Positions 9,471 through 23,200 of a stretch of DNA of 64,000 nucleotides are shown one piece after another. How positions within the stretch are numbered: the first letter of the stretch is position 1; each line of letters opens with the position of its first letter. The DNA is from Mycteria americana (Eukaryota > Chordata > Aves > Ciconiiformes > Ciconiidae): positions 110,572,756 to 110,636,755 of the forward strand of contig NC_134366.1 in the NCBI RefSeq assembly GCF_035582795.1, given 5' to 3'. A program made the position numbers and the translations under genes. Under the pieces are notes generated by a model that was not told the origin of the DNA, made no database searches, and worked only from the letters and a program-made list of their open reading frames with translations.

Positions 9471-10857
9471 CACGGTTTGCCTCGGGAGCTGCTGCTCCGT
9501 TACCAATTTTTATATGTCTTTTAGGAGTACTCTATGGGAGTTACCTTAAAGCAGGATAATAGGCGATTTTTTGTGTCTACGAACAAGACGCAGGCATTTT
9601 TTGTTGCGGCTGAGCAGTGAATTAAGGGCAGGATTAAACAGAGCAACAGTCACTTGCACCTATTTTATGCATGGATATGTTTATACATACGTGACTTTTT
9701 ATACGTAACACATTACCTTGGTGAAAGTTTGAGGCTCCCCATGCTATAAAGAATGAAGGAAATCAAAATGAGCAAAGCGGTTGTAGCTCTCCTCGTTCTG
9801 TGTGCAAGCAATTTCAAACTACACGCACATATGATTTGAGCCTATTGCTAACTGCAACAATTGAAAGTGCACTGTTCGCATACTTCTGCAGCTTTTGCAT
9901 GGTATCAGATACACCTTTCAGGTTGTCACTTCACCATGTGGTAAAAGTCCTGGTATTTTCTGTTGTCTGTGTTTCTTTTTTACGTTTTCCAGTTAACAGA
10001 ACCTTCCCCAGTCTCTCTTCCATTTCCTGTGTAGAAGTATTATTATGTTTTTTTTTTTAAAAAAAGTATTACTAAAATATTCTTTGTGTTTGAGCTAGGT
10101 CATAGCTTTCTTTTAGGCAGTATCTCCCAGTGCTTAATCAAGTTGTGAGAATATCTCTATCTATTTTCTAAAAAAAAAAAAAAAATTAGCATCCATTTTC
10201 ACCTGTTAGAGGTCAGTAGGACTTGATACTCAGTCTTATAATTTTAGTCCTTCTGTGCAAGGTTGTTTTGATGTGTTGCAAGTAATTTATATAAAGAAAA
10301 ATATTTTAACGTTGACATTAGCTACATCAAAAGGCAAATTTGCTGTAGTGACTCCATCAATTAAAAAGTACTTGCCTACAGTAACACGACCTTGCAAATG
10401 ACATCGATAGTTAATATGATCGTTAGTCATTAACAGTATTATTATATTCAAAAATGTAAATTTGTTGCCAGAATCCACATATTTACCGCTTTGCACGTTT
10501 TACTCTTCAGTGTTTTCACATCTTGTATAAAGTGGTCAATTAATTTTCATCCTTTAATCTTGTACAGAATTATTTTTAGTTTGCTTAGTTTGGTCAAATG
10601 GACCTGAGGAAAATACAAGTTGGGTTTTGTTTTTGTTTTTTTTTTCTTTCAGCAAATTTATCTTTAATTCTATAGTAACAGAATGTAAACTACAAAAGTC
10701 TGATAGAAGTAGTGTCTGGAGTGTACTCATTGTTCAAATATACCAATAATCAGAAAAAAGTCTCATACTTATCCCACAACTTTAAATTGAAGGTTTCTCA
10801 TACGACAAAGACTTGGTAAGGAGTAAATCTCGTTAATACATTTTTGTTTTCTTCTAG

Positions 10858-11782
10858 ATTTGTCGGCATTAATGCATCTGACATAAACTACTCAGCTGGT
10901 CGATATGACGCATCAGTTAAACCCCCATTTGATATAGGTTTTGAAGGTGTCGGTGATGTGGTAGCATTAGGACTCAGTGCTAGTGCTGATTACACAGTGG
11001 GTCAAGCTGTGGCCTACGTGAAAGCAGGTTCCTTTGCTGAATACACAGTTGTGCCTGCCAAACAAGCAGTTCCTCTACCCTCTGTGAAACCCGAGTTTCT
11101 TACTTTAATGGTAAGTGGGGCTACCGCATACATCAGTTTGAAAGAGCTGGGAGAGCTGTCTGAAGGCAAGAAGGTTCTGGTGACAGCAGCGGCTGGAGGA
11201 ACGGGCCAGTTCGCTGTGCAGCTTGCAAAGAAGGCAAAATGCCATGTAATTGGAACCTGCTCCAGTGATGAAAAGGGTGGTTTTCTGAAATCCATTGGCT
11301 GTGACCATACGATCAACTATAAAACTGAAAACGTTGAATCTGTTCTTAGGAAAGACTACCCTGAAGGTGTGGATGTAGTGTATGAATCTGTTGGGGGAAA
11401 GATGTTTGACTTGGCTCTTAACTCCTTGGCTACCAAAGGGCGCCTGATAGTTATTGGTTTTATCGCTGGCTACCAAAACCCTACTGGCCTCCAGCCCATT
11501 AAAGCGGAGTTACTGCCAGCAAAACTATTGAAGAAGTCTGCCAGCATCCGGGGTTTCTTCTTGAACCATTACCTTTCTGAATACAAAATGGCTCTGAAGC
11601 ACTTGCTCAAGATGCATGAAGAAGGAGACCTGGTTTGTGAGGTGGACTTTGGAGACATGTCTCCGGAGGGCAGGTTCACTGGCTTGGAGTCTGTATTCCG
11701 TGCTGTAGATTACATGTACATGGGAAAAAACATTGGAAAAATTGTAGTTGAATTACCTCACTCTGTCAACAGTAAGCTGTAA
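10858..11782 (+). CDS. PTGR3: PTGR3 (ZADH2) exon 2, catalytic and nucleotide-binding domains, C-terminus
   Basis: This terminal exon encodes residues 104-411 counting from the ATG at 4235 and ends at TAA 11780-11782. Prostaglandin reductase 3 is a zinc-independent member of the medium-chain dehydrogenase/reductase superfamily that reduces the 13,14 double bond of 15-keto-prostaglandins with NADPH. The conserved [16 protein letters not shown] segment (about residues 106-121) and the GFEGVGDVV segment belong to the GroES-like catalytic domain. A Rossmann nucleotide-binding motif AAAGGTG lies at about residues 214-220. The tail HSVNSKL ends in SKL, a canonical type 1 peroxisomal targeting signal. 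The match to the human protein as I remember it is close along the whole exon, with no frameshift or internal stop. The acceptor is a TTCTAG after a T-rich tract. The gene looks intact and functional. Confidence 0.96.
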
Positions 11783-11906
11783 AAACAGAACAATGATATA
11801 AATCAGAAGAGAGAAAATGGGCACTTTATGCCTCAGAATTACTAGAAACAATTTCTTTTTTGAGCTTAGTAATGGATAGTATATTAAAAAACAGCATTAA
11901 GGTGTT

Positions 11907-11912
11907 AATAAA
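11907..11912 (+). terminator. PTGR3: Candidate proximal PTGR3 poly(A) signal
   Basis: AATAAA lies about 125 bases after the stop codon and is followed within about 10 bases by GTTTTGTG and a T-rich run, a good downstream element. It would give a very short 3' UTR. Confidence 0.55.
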
Positions 11913-12599
11913 AAGTTTTGTGTTTTTTTTCTTTTCTTAAAAGTGCTTAAATCGGTGGCTGTAGCACAGACTTAATGGGCCTGTGTTTGATTCTGTCGCT
12001 TAGGCTAGCATGAGACGAGAACATTGTTCTTGACAGAATAAGTCTTGATGCAGAGGCAGATTTAGTCTGTCAGACTGGTTTGATAATACTTTATATATAG
12101 TTCAGCTCAGAAGAAAAAAATTCTTTCAGCAATTTTGATTCCCTGATTTAAAAATAAAATTGTTAGAACAAGACTAAGTAAAGAGTTGTATCTTGTGGTT
12201 GCTCTATTAATCTCTTGAAGTTTCTGGAAAAAAATATGCTCTTCTTTTTTTGTCACAAACACGATAATCATAATTCAGTTGCATCATGGATCATAGTAAT
12301 ATTCCTTGACTGGTTACACAGGGAACATTTATCCTCCAATTCTGACATGTCAGTAATATTAAGAAAAGCAACTTGACTTTTTTTTTTAATTATGTCTTTC
12401 GTAACTATAAACAACTGTGCAATTTTCTTTTAAATCTTTAACTACAAGTTGCAACATAATCTCATTTTCTTGCCTTTTCCTTTGCTACTGTTACTGTTTA
12501 CTGTCCCGTCTCCCCTTTAGTCAGTATTACAAGATTATTGGAGTGGAGTTTTGAGCCATGTTCACGTGTGTTCAGGTCCTGCATATTTTTTGGAGATTT

Positions 12600-12605
12600 A
12601 ATAAA
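12600..12605 (+). terminator. PTGR3: Candidate PTGR3 poly(A) signal
   Basis: AATAAA is followed by TTTGTGGCATTTATT, a moderate GU/U-rich downstream element. Another AATAAA at 12979-12984 has a weaker downstream region. Confidence 0.35.
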
Positions 12606-14256
12606 GTTTAAAAAGCTATTCAACTATTTGTGGCATTTATTCATATTGATACGGTTCTTGCTGACTAGCTCCTTTGTAGGTAATCTCAGTGTTGTGGAGT
12701 TCTTTCACCAATGATTCTTGTTGTGACTTCCCATAATCAGGCTGCTGCTTCTACTTTTACTGAATATTGCTTCTGCAGAAGGCCTTTTACAAACAGCAGG
12801 ACCATTTTAAATCTACAGGCACAGTACCTCATACACGTACTGACGCTCAGCCATAGATTATCTAGTGGGTGCAGTGAAAAGGTTTTGTAAAGTTTTGAAA
12901 ATTCTTCCTCACTTAATAGATATTATTAACGGTACATACAGTGGGAATTCCTGCTAGAAGTGTAATATTTTCCAGAACAATAAAATACTTTAAACTATGC
13001 TTGCTCTACATCTTTTTTTCCATAGCAAACGTTTAAGATCTTAAAGGCTGATTTTGCCGCATCTTTTGAAATTATATACATTTGTATGCAGTTGGAGAGA
13101 TGGAAATTTCCTAAGATCATACACCTAATAATAAACGTAATGATAGACTGATAATGTCTAGGAGTTGAAGGAGAAAATCCAGGGTAAACTTAGTTTTTGG
13201 GCATTATTCAGGACTGACTGTACACGACATTTTTAAAAGTAATATGTAGGAAAAACTTATATTTTACTCAGTAGTACAGGCAGTAGAAGAAGTATTTTTA
13301 ACTTTGATTTAGCACATTGTTATTGTAATTTTTTAGTGCATATGTCATTAGCAACCTAAAGAATTGTGTGCAACAAAGAACTATCCCTTTTTTGGGCCAT
13401 ATCTGACTACTGGGCCATATTCATCCCACTTTGGAGGATTTTGGGGAAAGGCAGAATGGCTTGAGTCTTTGTTACCATTTCTGTTTTACTCACGCTGAGC
13501 ATCAAACCACTATGATTTTTGTTTTCACCAAGATCTGCTGTCAGAAACATATTTCCTCTTTCCTCTCTAATATTACAAATGTGGTGTTTGGTGGGTTTTG
13601 CATAATTAGTAAGGTATATTGGCCTTCCAACTGGGTGCTAGAAAGATGCAAACAACTCAAGTACCGTAGAAGGTCAGAGCATACAAAGTTGTCACTATTT
13701 TATTCCTAGGCACATGGCTTCTTTTCTTGTTCAGAGAAAAGGTGGTGCCCTTGGTCAATAAATGCATCTCAAAAAAAAAGGCTGTTTGGGATGTACTAGG
13801 GCAAAATAAAAATAAAAAGAATACAATTGGTTACATCTGTGATACACACAGAAGAGTTGCATGGGTAACAATTTTTCAAATTAAGTTCCTGCAGTCAAAT
13901 GCCAAAACCCATCCAAGTGGCTGGATTTTCAGAGGTGTTGATCACTGCCAGTCCAATGGAGTTAGGTGTTTCTGAGGCAGTGAATTCCAAATGTTTTTGT
14001 CATAAAAAGTTCTTCTTGTAACAGGATTCCGTTTGGACATACAGCATTCTACTTTCTTTTTAATATGTTAGTTCATATATGACATTGAGTAATGCAACTG
14101 CCCCGGGCTCTTTCGCTGATCAAAATAAGGGAAGAGAGGAACCTTTGGAAGGTTCACATATATATATATATACATATATCTTCAGATATGACATTTTGTT
14201 GTTTTAATTTTGGCTTCAGGCTTATTATTTAGCACTTTCATACTGATTACAGCATT

Positions 14257-14262
14257 AATAAA
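14257..14262 (+). terminator. PTGR3: Candidate distal PTGR3 poly(A) signal
   Basis: AATAAA is followed by TTTGTTGTGTGCGG, a strong GU-rich downstream element, about 2.5 kb after the stop codon. This is the best distal candidate for a long 3' UTR isoform. Confidence 0.45.
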
Positions 14263-14289
14263 AAGTTTAAATTTGTTGTGTGCGGAATT

Positions 14290-17200
14290 TGTATGGCCAG
14301 TGTACTAATTTCTTAGGTGTTTGGGTCAGGCTGTGGCCATTGGGCTTGTCCTTTTCATCAAATGCCTATGTTAAGCTAAAGGGGTAACTCAGAGTATACA
14401 TGGTTGCTCTTCCATGAATGAATCCAGAATGAAGAAGTAATTTTTGTTTTTAAAGATGCAACTTCTGTCATTTATGTTGCTGCAAGAGAGCATTATCAAT
14501 GGGGAGAGGGTGAAAAGTATTTCTGAAACATGCAGATAAGCCTTTTCTGCTGAGATTCATAATAATTTTTGGTTTGCAGGGGGGGGAAAAAGCCAACTTC
14601 TCCTCTTTAAAACTATATTCTGCAAACTTACAGTTATGGGAGCAGGGCTGACTTTGAATAAGTAAGCTATGATGGATTTAAATAATGTTTAAATATTAGA
14701 TGGATAGGAAAATGTATATGGCATGCACACACTGAGAGGTTTAAATGATGATAGGACATTGAACATACAAGGAAAAGAAATACTGTAGAGTCACAGCAAG
14801 GGATTAATAACAATACACTTAATATGCTTGCAAAAAAGGTGTATTAAAAGCTGTGTGCACAGTGGGGACTTAAATGATTAAAAATAATAATACATTTGCC
14901 TGGGAAGTACTAAGTATACTATATGTAGAGAGCAGGGATTTAAATAATAATACTATTAATAATAGCAGCTCATTGAGATGTGGTTGCTAGCACTACATCC
15001 TAATTTTACCTTTCTAAATGAATTTGCTACAGAGGAATCTGGCATTGTTTGCTGAGGCTAATAACAGAATTTCCTTTTCCTACACACATATGCTTCCATG
15101 GAAAAACAACAAAGAACTAGATGAAGAGCTGGCTTTTTTCCTGAGTCTGTCACATGTGTGCATACGCACGCGCACACGGACACACACGTACTCACTCTCT
15201 CCTGGCCTGCAACCCTCAGCACATTTTACAGATACGCTTCCTACTTAATTGCTATGCTGGAATCTCCTAATACCTTTTTGAATTAAGTTAGGTTTCTACC
15301 CAGCAATAGTTTGCTATATATTTGTACGTGTGCATATGTGTGTGTGTATATATATAAAAAAGTATATATTTAGTAAGTGGATATGAATAACTGCTGTGTC
15401 ATGTAAATACATATAATTACAGTCTCTCAAGGAAAAGTTTGCAGTAGTGTTTGCAGATATTATATATATTCCTACTTCTGTCTGAGGAGTAAAGAAATTT
15501 CTCTGCTGAATAACTGTTAGTATCTATTTTACAAGATTTACTCATTTTCAGGTACCTAATGTAGCTGCTAGCATGCATGCACAACAATACAATTTATATG
15601 GTAAATGGAACCAAATAATGGCTTCACTGAATGTTATGGCTGCACTGAAGGGAAATGTCACGGTAAATAGCTGCCAAATTATGGATCATGCCGAAGTGTC
15701 ACAACTGCACTAAAGACAAATAGCACTAGAGGCTATTGCCACTGTGACGCTTTTGAGTTATGAAGAAGAGGAGCAGCCTGATGTGAGCCTCTTTGTGTCC
15801 TCATTATAGCAAAGGGTTACTGGTGCAGTGTACAAGAAAACCTAGTCCTACGTGGTGGCTAGTTATTAATCTGTTCTTTTCGAATCTAACAGCTGTAGCA
15901 AACCAGAAAATCTTTTCCTTGCTTTATGAATACATACACACACACACAAACAAAGAAAAACCTGCAGGTTTTATGAATGTAAATGTGTACGGGAAATGAC
16001 TGGTAATGGAAAAATGTTGTAATAAAATAATCTAATCAAAGAATATTATTAAATTTAACATCGTATGTGTCTGAAAGCTTTAGTTGCTTCTTATGCAGAT
16101 AGATGTGTGAAATATAAGCAATAATGCACTTTCTCTCTTTGTAAAGACTTGAGTAGTAAGGACATTACCAACTAAATTGCTTCTTCTAAACTGAAGTGTG
16201 TCCCGGTTTCTTTCATTTTAATGGGAGGGTAATAAAGATGAAAGACTAACATTTTAACTGATGGATCCCTTAAGCTACAGAATCGAAATTTATTATGTTT
16301 TGAGGGAATATGCTAAATCCTGAAATGTGGAAAGAAGCAGGGAAATCCCAGGTAAAATAAAAGCAAAGTAACCCTTTTTTTTTTTTTTTTAAATATGACA
16401 TACTTTTATGACTGGAAAAATACATACTGCTCTTACTTAAGCTGAGAAAACAATACTGGTCTCTCTGGGGCAAAAAAAAAAGGGAGGAGATATTTGGAGG
16501 GAAAAAAAAAGATTTGAAAATGGAGGGCCATCGCTCAGCAAGTGGTCTCTTCTTTCTAGGATCACTTTTCAAACCCTGCCTGCAGTGTTCAGGGAAGTGA
16601 GTTTGATGCTCTGCACACTATTGTACACACCACAAACATACCATCCATAATACAGCACAATTGTCAGTCGCTGTTTTACAGAGGGGCCAGGGCTGAACAA
16701 TCATGGTGGATAAATTACTTTTCTATTCTACAGCAAGTGGCCTTCCTACCATGTGAAGCTTAAGGTCATTGGCAGGGCAGAGAGGGGGAAGCTTATATAT
16801 TAGTTAAGTCTAATGCACTAATAGTGTTCAGACAGAGGAACTATACCAATTAATTACAGTTAGGTTTGTTCTTCGAGATGGGGAGTGATGACTTGAAGAG
16901 TTATTGTGCTGAGAGATATACACACACACACACACACACATGTATGTATGTATTTTGCTTTCTTGCTACTCCCCTTCTTGCTGTGATATTCCTATAGGTA
17001 ACTTGTTTTTCTTTTTTCTTTAATATATGCATTAAAGCCTTCAATATTCATCATTGCAGGAATCCAGATTTCAGAAATAAGAAAATACTCTAAAAAGGTT
17101 TTTAAACTATAGCAACACATTCTGCTCACAATTTTTACAGTGTAGGCTAAAGGGGGAGGGGAAGAAAAACCTGTCAAAAATTAGGTAGAACATCCTTGAA

Positions 17201-20200
17201 TGGCAATTAGCATGCCCAGAATTTATTTTATGTATGTACAACGCAGTGGCAAGTAGCTGCTTCTTATTAAATGAAAATCCTGTATTATGTACTTCAGGAA
17301 CATTCCAACTAATGAGTATGTAATGTCCTTAGTATAACACAGAACTTCTTTTTGTGTTCACAACCACAAGATGCTGGAAACTTGACAAATGATATCATTT
17401 AAGACAGATGCCTGCCTTAGGGACCTGTTTTTTGGCTTCCTGTTTCTGGTTTTTATTTCAATAACATTTGTAATTGCCACAGGATCTGTACCTGTGTAGT
17501 GTTTTAACCCCTTCACATATACCCCATTGCATTAACTCATTGGGTAGATACTCGGGAATCTTTTCTTTTTTCTTTTTCTTTTTTTTTTCCCCTTCCCCAG
17601 CTGGTGTGTTCTTCCTGCCTCTCACAAGCACAGATAGACACATAAATAAAAGCTGGGCCTTATTAGACCAGATGAAATGGTAACATTAGAAGGGGTAAAC
17701 GCTTACTGCACTAGCTGTGTTCTGCTAGTGCAAAAGTACATGTAGACCAGGCCCAAGGCAAAAAATAAGAAGCTGTCAGGTATGGCCCGCTGATTCTCGG
17801 CAAGTGACAACAAAAGCTACGTACCCAGTTATACTTTCCAACGTATATTTCCCCCCCTTAAACTCACATTCTTTACTTAGTTTATAGGACAGGAGGGGTT
17901 TTGACATCGCTGCCATCGATGCTGGTTATAAGGGGCATTTTGGCAGTGCTGGTTCAAGGCGAATTGTAAGCCTAGGCTGTGCCTCCAGCAGAGCCTGCTT
18001 CAAGTAAAGCCCTTATCACAGGACAATAGCAGTTTCCAGCTCCCCAGGCGCTCGGCACGGATCCTGGCAGACTGCAAGAAACCTTCCCGCAATCCAGAGC
18101 AGCCCAGAGGTTTTGGTGGTGGTTTAGAGCATGTTCTCTCTCTGGCTTTTTTGTAGGTCTTGCAAAAAAACATTACAAACGGGCTGTGTGCAAGAAGCTT
18201 ACATGGTTCTGCATAGGGGAGTTTTCACTGGGAAACTTTACTAAATTCTACACAGTGCTACAGTAACAAATAAGGGCTTGGAAAGAGCGTGAGTTCTTAG
18301 CACCTATTCTGCAGGTGAGAATTTTGTACTTGTCAGAAGCCCTTAGCTCTCCTGGGCTTACAATGCTTTCTGATGTCATTTTGAAGCAAAAACTTTACGT
18401 TCAAGCCTTCTGTCACAGGACATGTAGTCTCGTTGCACCTGTACTCTTAAGCCAAGTTCATGCCGTGAAGTGTCGAACAGCCTTATCTTTCTTCAGAACT
18501 GGAGCTGAGGGCACTGGAAACCACGAGAAACGCCTCGGTTTACTGCAGGACCAGACAGCACATCGTACAAACATACCCTCCGGGCTTTCTGTAAGAGAAG
18601 GAGGAGGAAGTCTTTATATTCCATCACAAGAGGGAGGTCAAAAGGACCAAGCAAGTGCCAGACCAAGTCACTTCTGCTGTTCTAGAGTTCATTTTCAGAG
18701 GAAGTAGGCAGGCACACAAATTTCATTATGCGTTATGAGGATCTGTGCACAGGCTTCTTGCACGCCGTCTTAAAGCCGTACCCCTAAGGGGCTAATTCAC
18801 AAAGGGAATAGAAGGAAAGGAAATTTGTATATTTTCTGGAAGCAGTAAGACATGACATGCAGCATGGTTCTGGCTGATTACAGCATGCCTCAGGTGAGCC
18901 GGGAGGCACGAGGCCGCGAGCCAAGTGATTTCAACCACCCAAGAAAGAGAACTCCACAGAAATGCATTGTGTGGCATGTCTGATCGCTACAAAGAAAAAC
19001 ACTCCGACTTCATTCATGTTGGCATGATATTATTGGCATGACTGTTTCTGGCAGCCTGTCAGAAAGTTTTATTTGCATCCAGAGTTTTGAAAGCCATTTC
19101 GTAACATTAAACAAGGATAACGCTGAAAACGTCTGGCTTATTTGCCCCTTGACACCTATGTGTAATCCCTCATTGAAGCCCTAATGAGGGGTTCTCCTCT
19201 GGTTGTGTTACTTTCGAAATAACCCCTGCGTACAAGCAGCGTAATGTACCTTTCCTCCCTGCATAGGGTGTGGCAAGAGTAGCCAGAAGGAAGTGGATAA
19301 AGTATGTTATTTTCCCTGTATTCTCAGTAATCGAGATGCAGAGTCAGTTATTGGATCATTTGACTTCTTACTGAGCTGGGAAACCTCAATCTGCTATAAC
19401 AAGTGCCTACAAATAAGAGAGATATTGAGTCAGTTTCCTCTCCTGGGAATGTAAATGAGGAACAAGAATAACGCTCTTGAAATCAGTGTAAAAACCGTCT
19501 CTGAGGAGAACCTGGCTCTTATTTCCCTCTGTGTGTCTTCATGCTGCTGGAAAAAGCAGTTCTAACACAGACCTGCCTAACCTCAAATCGTAGTGAAATT
19601 TCCCAGGGCCTCCAAATAACTCCCAAAGTCTTGGCAAATCCAGTGTGTTCGCAGTCACCGGTGTTCTAAGAGCTCGGTGGCAACAGCAGCAGCTTTGCAA
19701 GCTCTGAGCTCTCTGATGGCGGGTGGTGGCAGAGCAAGCCCTGCTCGAGAGAAACTGCTGAAAAGGTACCATTCTTCTCAAAATGAATTCAGGTGTGAGG
19801 GACAGATTGTCGTCCATCCTAGTTTAGAAAACAGTTCTCCCCCACCTCCAAAATCCTGAGTTACTTGATAGCTCTTCTTCCCTTCCCTTCTTTCTCTCCA
19901 CCTCCCTCCCTACTTCCAGGAAAAAAAAAAATCATAGGGGGGAGGCTGCTGGAAGTGTTGCAGGCTTTTCTTTCCCTTTGCAGGGTGGAGTTCAGTTATC
20001 CTTGTCTTGTAACATGCCTAAACGTAACAAAGCACATGGAGTTTTGCCTATGGGCTCTGCAACAAAATTTGAGTAGATTTATGGCAAATAAATACAGTTC
20101 CCATTTTACCACAACAAGAGACATCATTTTGGTTTTCAATATACAAGATCTTTTCTAGTGAGATGGAAAAAAAAAAATTAACCATAAACAACCCACCAAG

Positions 20201-23200
20201 GACCTCTATGATTTCATTTGCTGTGTCTTTCCTTCTATCTGTTAATGCTACAGTTTAATGTGGTGAGGCTACTTCTATTGCGTTTCTTCCTTTCTTGTTT
20301 GTGAAAAGCTGACATGTTCAGCAGTCACAAAATACGCATCATGGTGCAAAGAGGAAGGAGCCAAATATTCCTCCTTTTCCACAAAGCTGAAATTGTAGCA
20401 GTACAAAATAGTTCAGCAGTGGTTCACATGGTATGAACTAGAATCCTGTAAGGTGAATGGAGGGCTATGGATAAAACATGCTGCAGAGTAAAAGGTTGTA
20501 TCTAGCAGGGGCAAAAAAGGACATTGATGGTGGCATTGTGTTCAGCTGACTGGAGGAAAGCCAAAGTTTGTGCTTTCACCTCAGATGAGTTCAACAAGTA
20601 GCAACAGGCTTTTTTTCCCCTATGTAAATCAGATACAGTCCTAAATCTAACAGCAGTACTTTACAAATACACTGCACTGAGAACTAATGCCAGTGTCCTT
20701 GCTTTCTAGATTCTTTTCTTCCACCTTCCTGGCATTATGGCACATTTTCAACTAATTACAGACTAATGCAAGGTGGAAAAGTGATGGCAAGGCTTCCAGA
20801 AATATAGTCAGGACTTCACTGTGTCTGTCATATATAAATGGCAGTAGTACCTCTTAAAGCTTTTCAGTAAACAAAATGTTGATAGTGCCTTCATGATGGC
20901 TGGAAGGGAATGAACACAGTCATTCGGGCTTAGATTTCGTTGGGGCTTCCCAGCATAATTTTGCCAGAGCACAACTGACATCCATGCTTATCCAAACAAT
21001 GGAAAAGTTTCTCGGTCCTTGAAAGCTAGCCATACTATATTAGAGGGAATATAGAGAGTGGCACTTTTCCAGTGCTTTCCTATCTATCACACAGTAAGTG
21101 GAAAGGTTGAACAGACCCCAATTCTGACACTTCTACATCAGGCAACATGCACAAAAGTCTGAATGATTTTAAAGATACCACAGAAGTATTAAGAACCTGT
21201 CTTGCTCCAAGAAGATACAGTCCCAGAGAGCTGTGAGTGAATTAGTCTTTTTGTTCAACCCTGTATTTAAAAAAACAAATAACAACCCTGAACACTCGGT
21301 CTTATCCCCTGCCCAGGGCTGCCCTGGTTCTGTGCCTGGCAGTCTGGCTTTGCTCTGAAGCACATCAGCTCTCCATACCTTGTGTATTTTAATGCCGACA
21401 CTGATCTTCAATCAGCATTGCCCTGGCCTTCCAGTGAAAATATGCCAAAATGTCACAGGTTTCCAAATGAAATGCAAATACTGAACTTTCTGAAATTTAC
21501 TGATAGTATTTTACTCCTTTACTGCATCTGAGCTGTACCAACGAGACACAACGGAAACAAGGGTTTAAGATTCCTGACAGCAAAGGTAAAGCTCCTTGCA
21601 CTTGCCACTCCACAGATGTCTCAGCTGGATGGTCTGTAACACCTCCGGAGAAGAATACGAGTCCTCTGCTTGCTCGCTCACTCAGCATAATGAAAAGAAG
21701 CGATGAAATACTCGAAGTCAGGTCAGCCTACCTTTTGTCATACGTAACTGTTAATACACAGATGTCACAGCAGCAGGTGCAAAATAAATACCTGGATAAT
21801 GGAAACCATTTGCTTTGCCTTTAGCCACAGGCATCAGGTCTGATTTACTGGTGGCTGGCAGCTAGAGAGCATGGGAGAGCCAAGTCCCTATAGCCAGCCT
21901 CGCCTTTACACGCTCAGAGGTGGGAAAAGATGGCCACGGTGGAAGCTGCTCTGGAGGAGACCATCTTATTTTTCTCTCATGCCCTCCTCCCCATGCTCCC
22001 TACTATTCTGCCAGAGCAGGGAGATTTAGCGGAGCCATGAATCTATGCTTACGCACTGCCCTTTCATCATTTGGACCTCGGTGGATGTACACAATCTGGA
22101 GCAGTCTTTGCTCAAGGCAAACAAAGTAAAGGAGGAGAGTGACATTTCAGTCTTTCATTGCAGAGTCATTCAGGTCACTCACAGAAATTATAGACACCAG
22201 CTCCAGCAATGCTAACAGCCAACTTTAGATTATTAACCATCCTTTGGATAGCAGTACATTTATGGTGCCAGCACGCAGAGAATTTCTCCAAATTACAGGG
22301 TGTCCTAACACAGCCGGTCAAACCACACGGACCTCTAGATGCAGTAAGCAGTGTAATTAAGTCTGTTTTCTCATTTGTACTTTCCCAGCAGCACTCAAAA
22401 TACACTCTCGACCACTGGATGCTGCTCTTTGCATCAGGCTATGAAAGGAGATAAGAGCGAAGGGTGCCTTAACAATACCTCATTAAGGAGACCTCAAACA
22501 TTTTCTTTTATTGCATTATTTATATTTTGGGTGATAATAAAACACTATTTCCAGGGCAAAGTGCACTCAAGAAGCTTATTGGCCTGTAGGTGGTTTCATT
22601 TGATTAGATTTAGAAGGGGGAAGGCTACAGAAATTTCTTTTACCTGCTGCTTTCCTGAAAGACCTGGGTTTTTTCTTCCCCTCATCAGGCCATACATCCT
22701 CAATACCACTGAGATACACCAAACTTCATTAGCCCTTTCAAATATTTCTGGGAAAGGCAGTGACCGTTTTTTCCCCTAAGGCTCTAGAAATTTGTCTTCT
22801 CTGCAACGATCACTGGCATCCCTGGTAGGATCCATTTTTTAATATAATGACCTTCTGCATACAAGCAAACAAACATGAAGAGGACCTAAACATTTAGATC
22901 CCCGTGAAAAGATCATAAAGCTGATTCCACACAAGAGAGTCCATATTAAAAAAACCTCTACCAAAAATAATAATAATACAGATAATGGTCACAAATGCTT
23001 ATTCCCATTCCTTAAATTGTATTTTATAGTTAGTCTAGCACTGCATTAATTACAGTCTTTCCTCATATTCTTTCTTTATTCTACTACAGAGCCATTCTCA
23101 CTGTGTTACTCTGCTGCAGTATGTTTTGTTATCTATGTAAAGATCAAAGAATAAGTTTTGTCCCTGGCCATGGAATATTCACTCACTTTCAAACGTAAGT

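Larger units (their letters stand above)
4546..10857 (+). other. PTGR3: PTGR3 intron 1
   Basis: This 6.3-kb intron begins GTGAG and ends with a pyrimidine-rich tract and TTCTAG before exon 2. It is phase 2 and splits an Arg codon in the N-terminal catalytic domain. The first kilobase, to about 5515, continues the promoter CpG island. A second CpG island lies at about 8430-9470. The rest is AT-rich with homopolymers, including C24 and G19. No coding gene is recognised inside it; the long open frames at 8.3-9.2 kb are treated as composition artefacts. Confidence 0.9.
11783..14262 (+). other. PTGR3: Probable PTGR3 3' UTR
   Basis: AT-rich, non-coding sequence follows the PTGR3 stop. Several AATAAA hexamers occur, the first about 125 bases after the stop and the last considered here at 14257. 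The mammalian gene has a long 3' UTR, so use of more than one poly(A) site is plausible. The right border is only the most distal good signal I picked, not a demonstrated transcript end. Confidence 0.45.

Noticed and set aside
11014-11476. Minus-strand frames of 100 and 123 aa within PTGR3 exon 2
   Set aside because: They are antisense shadows of the real exon.
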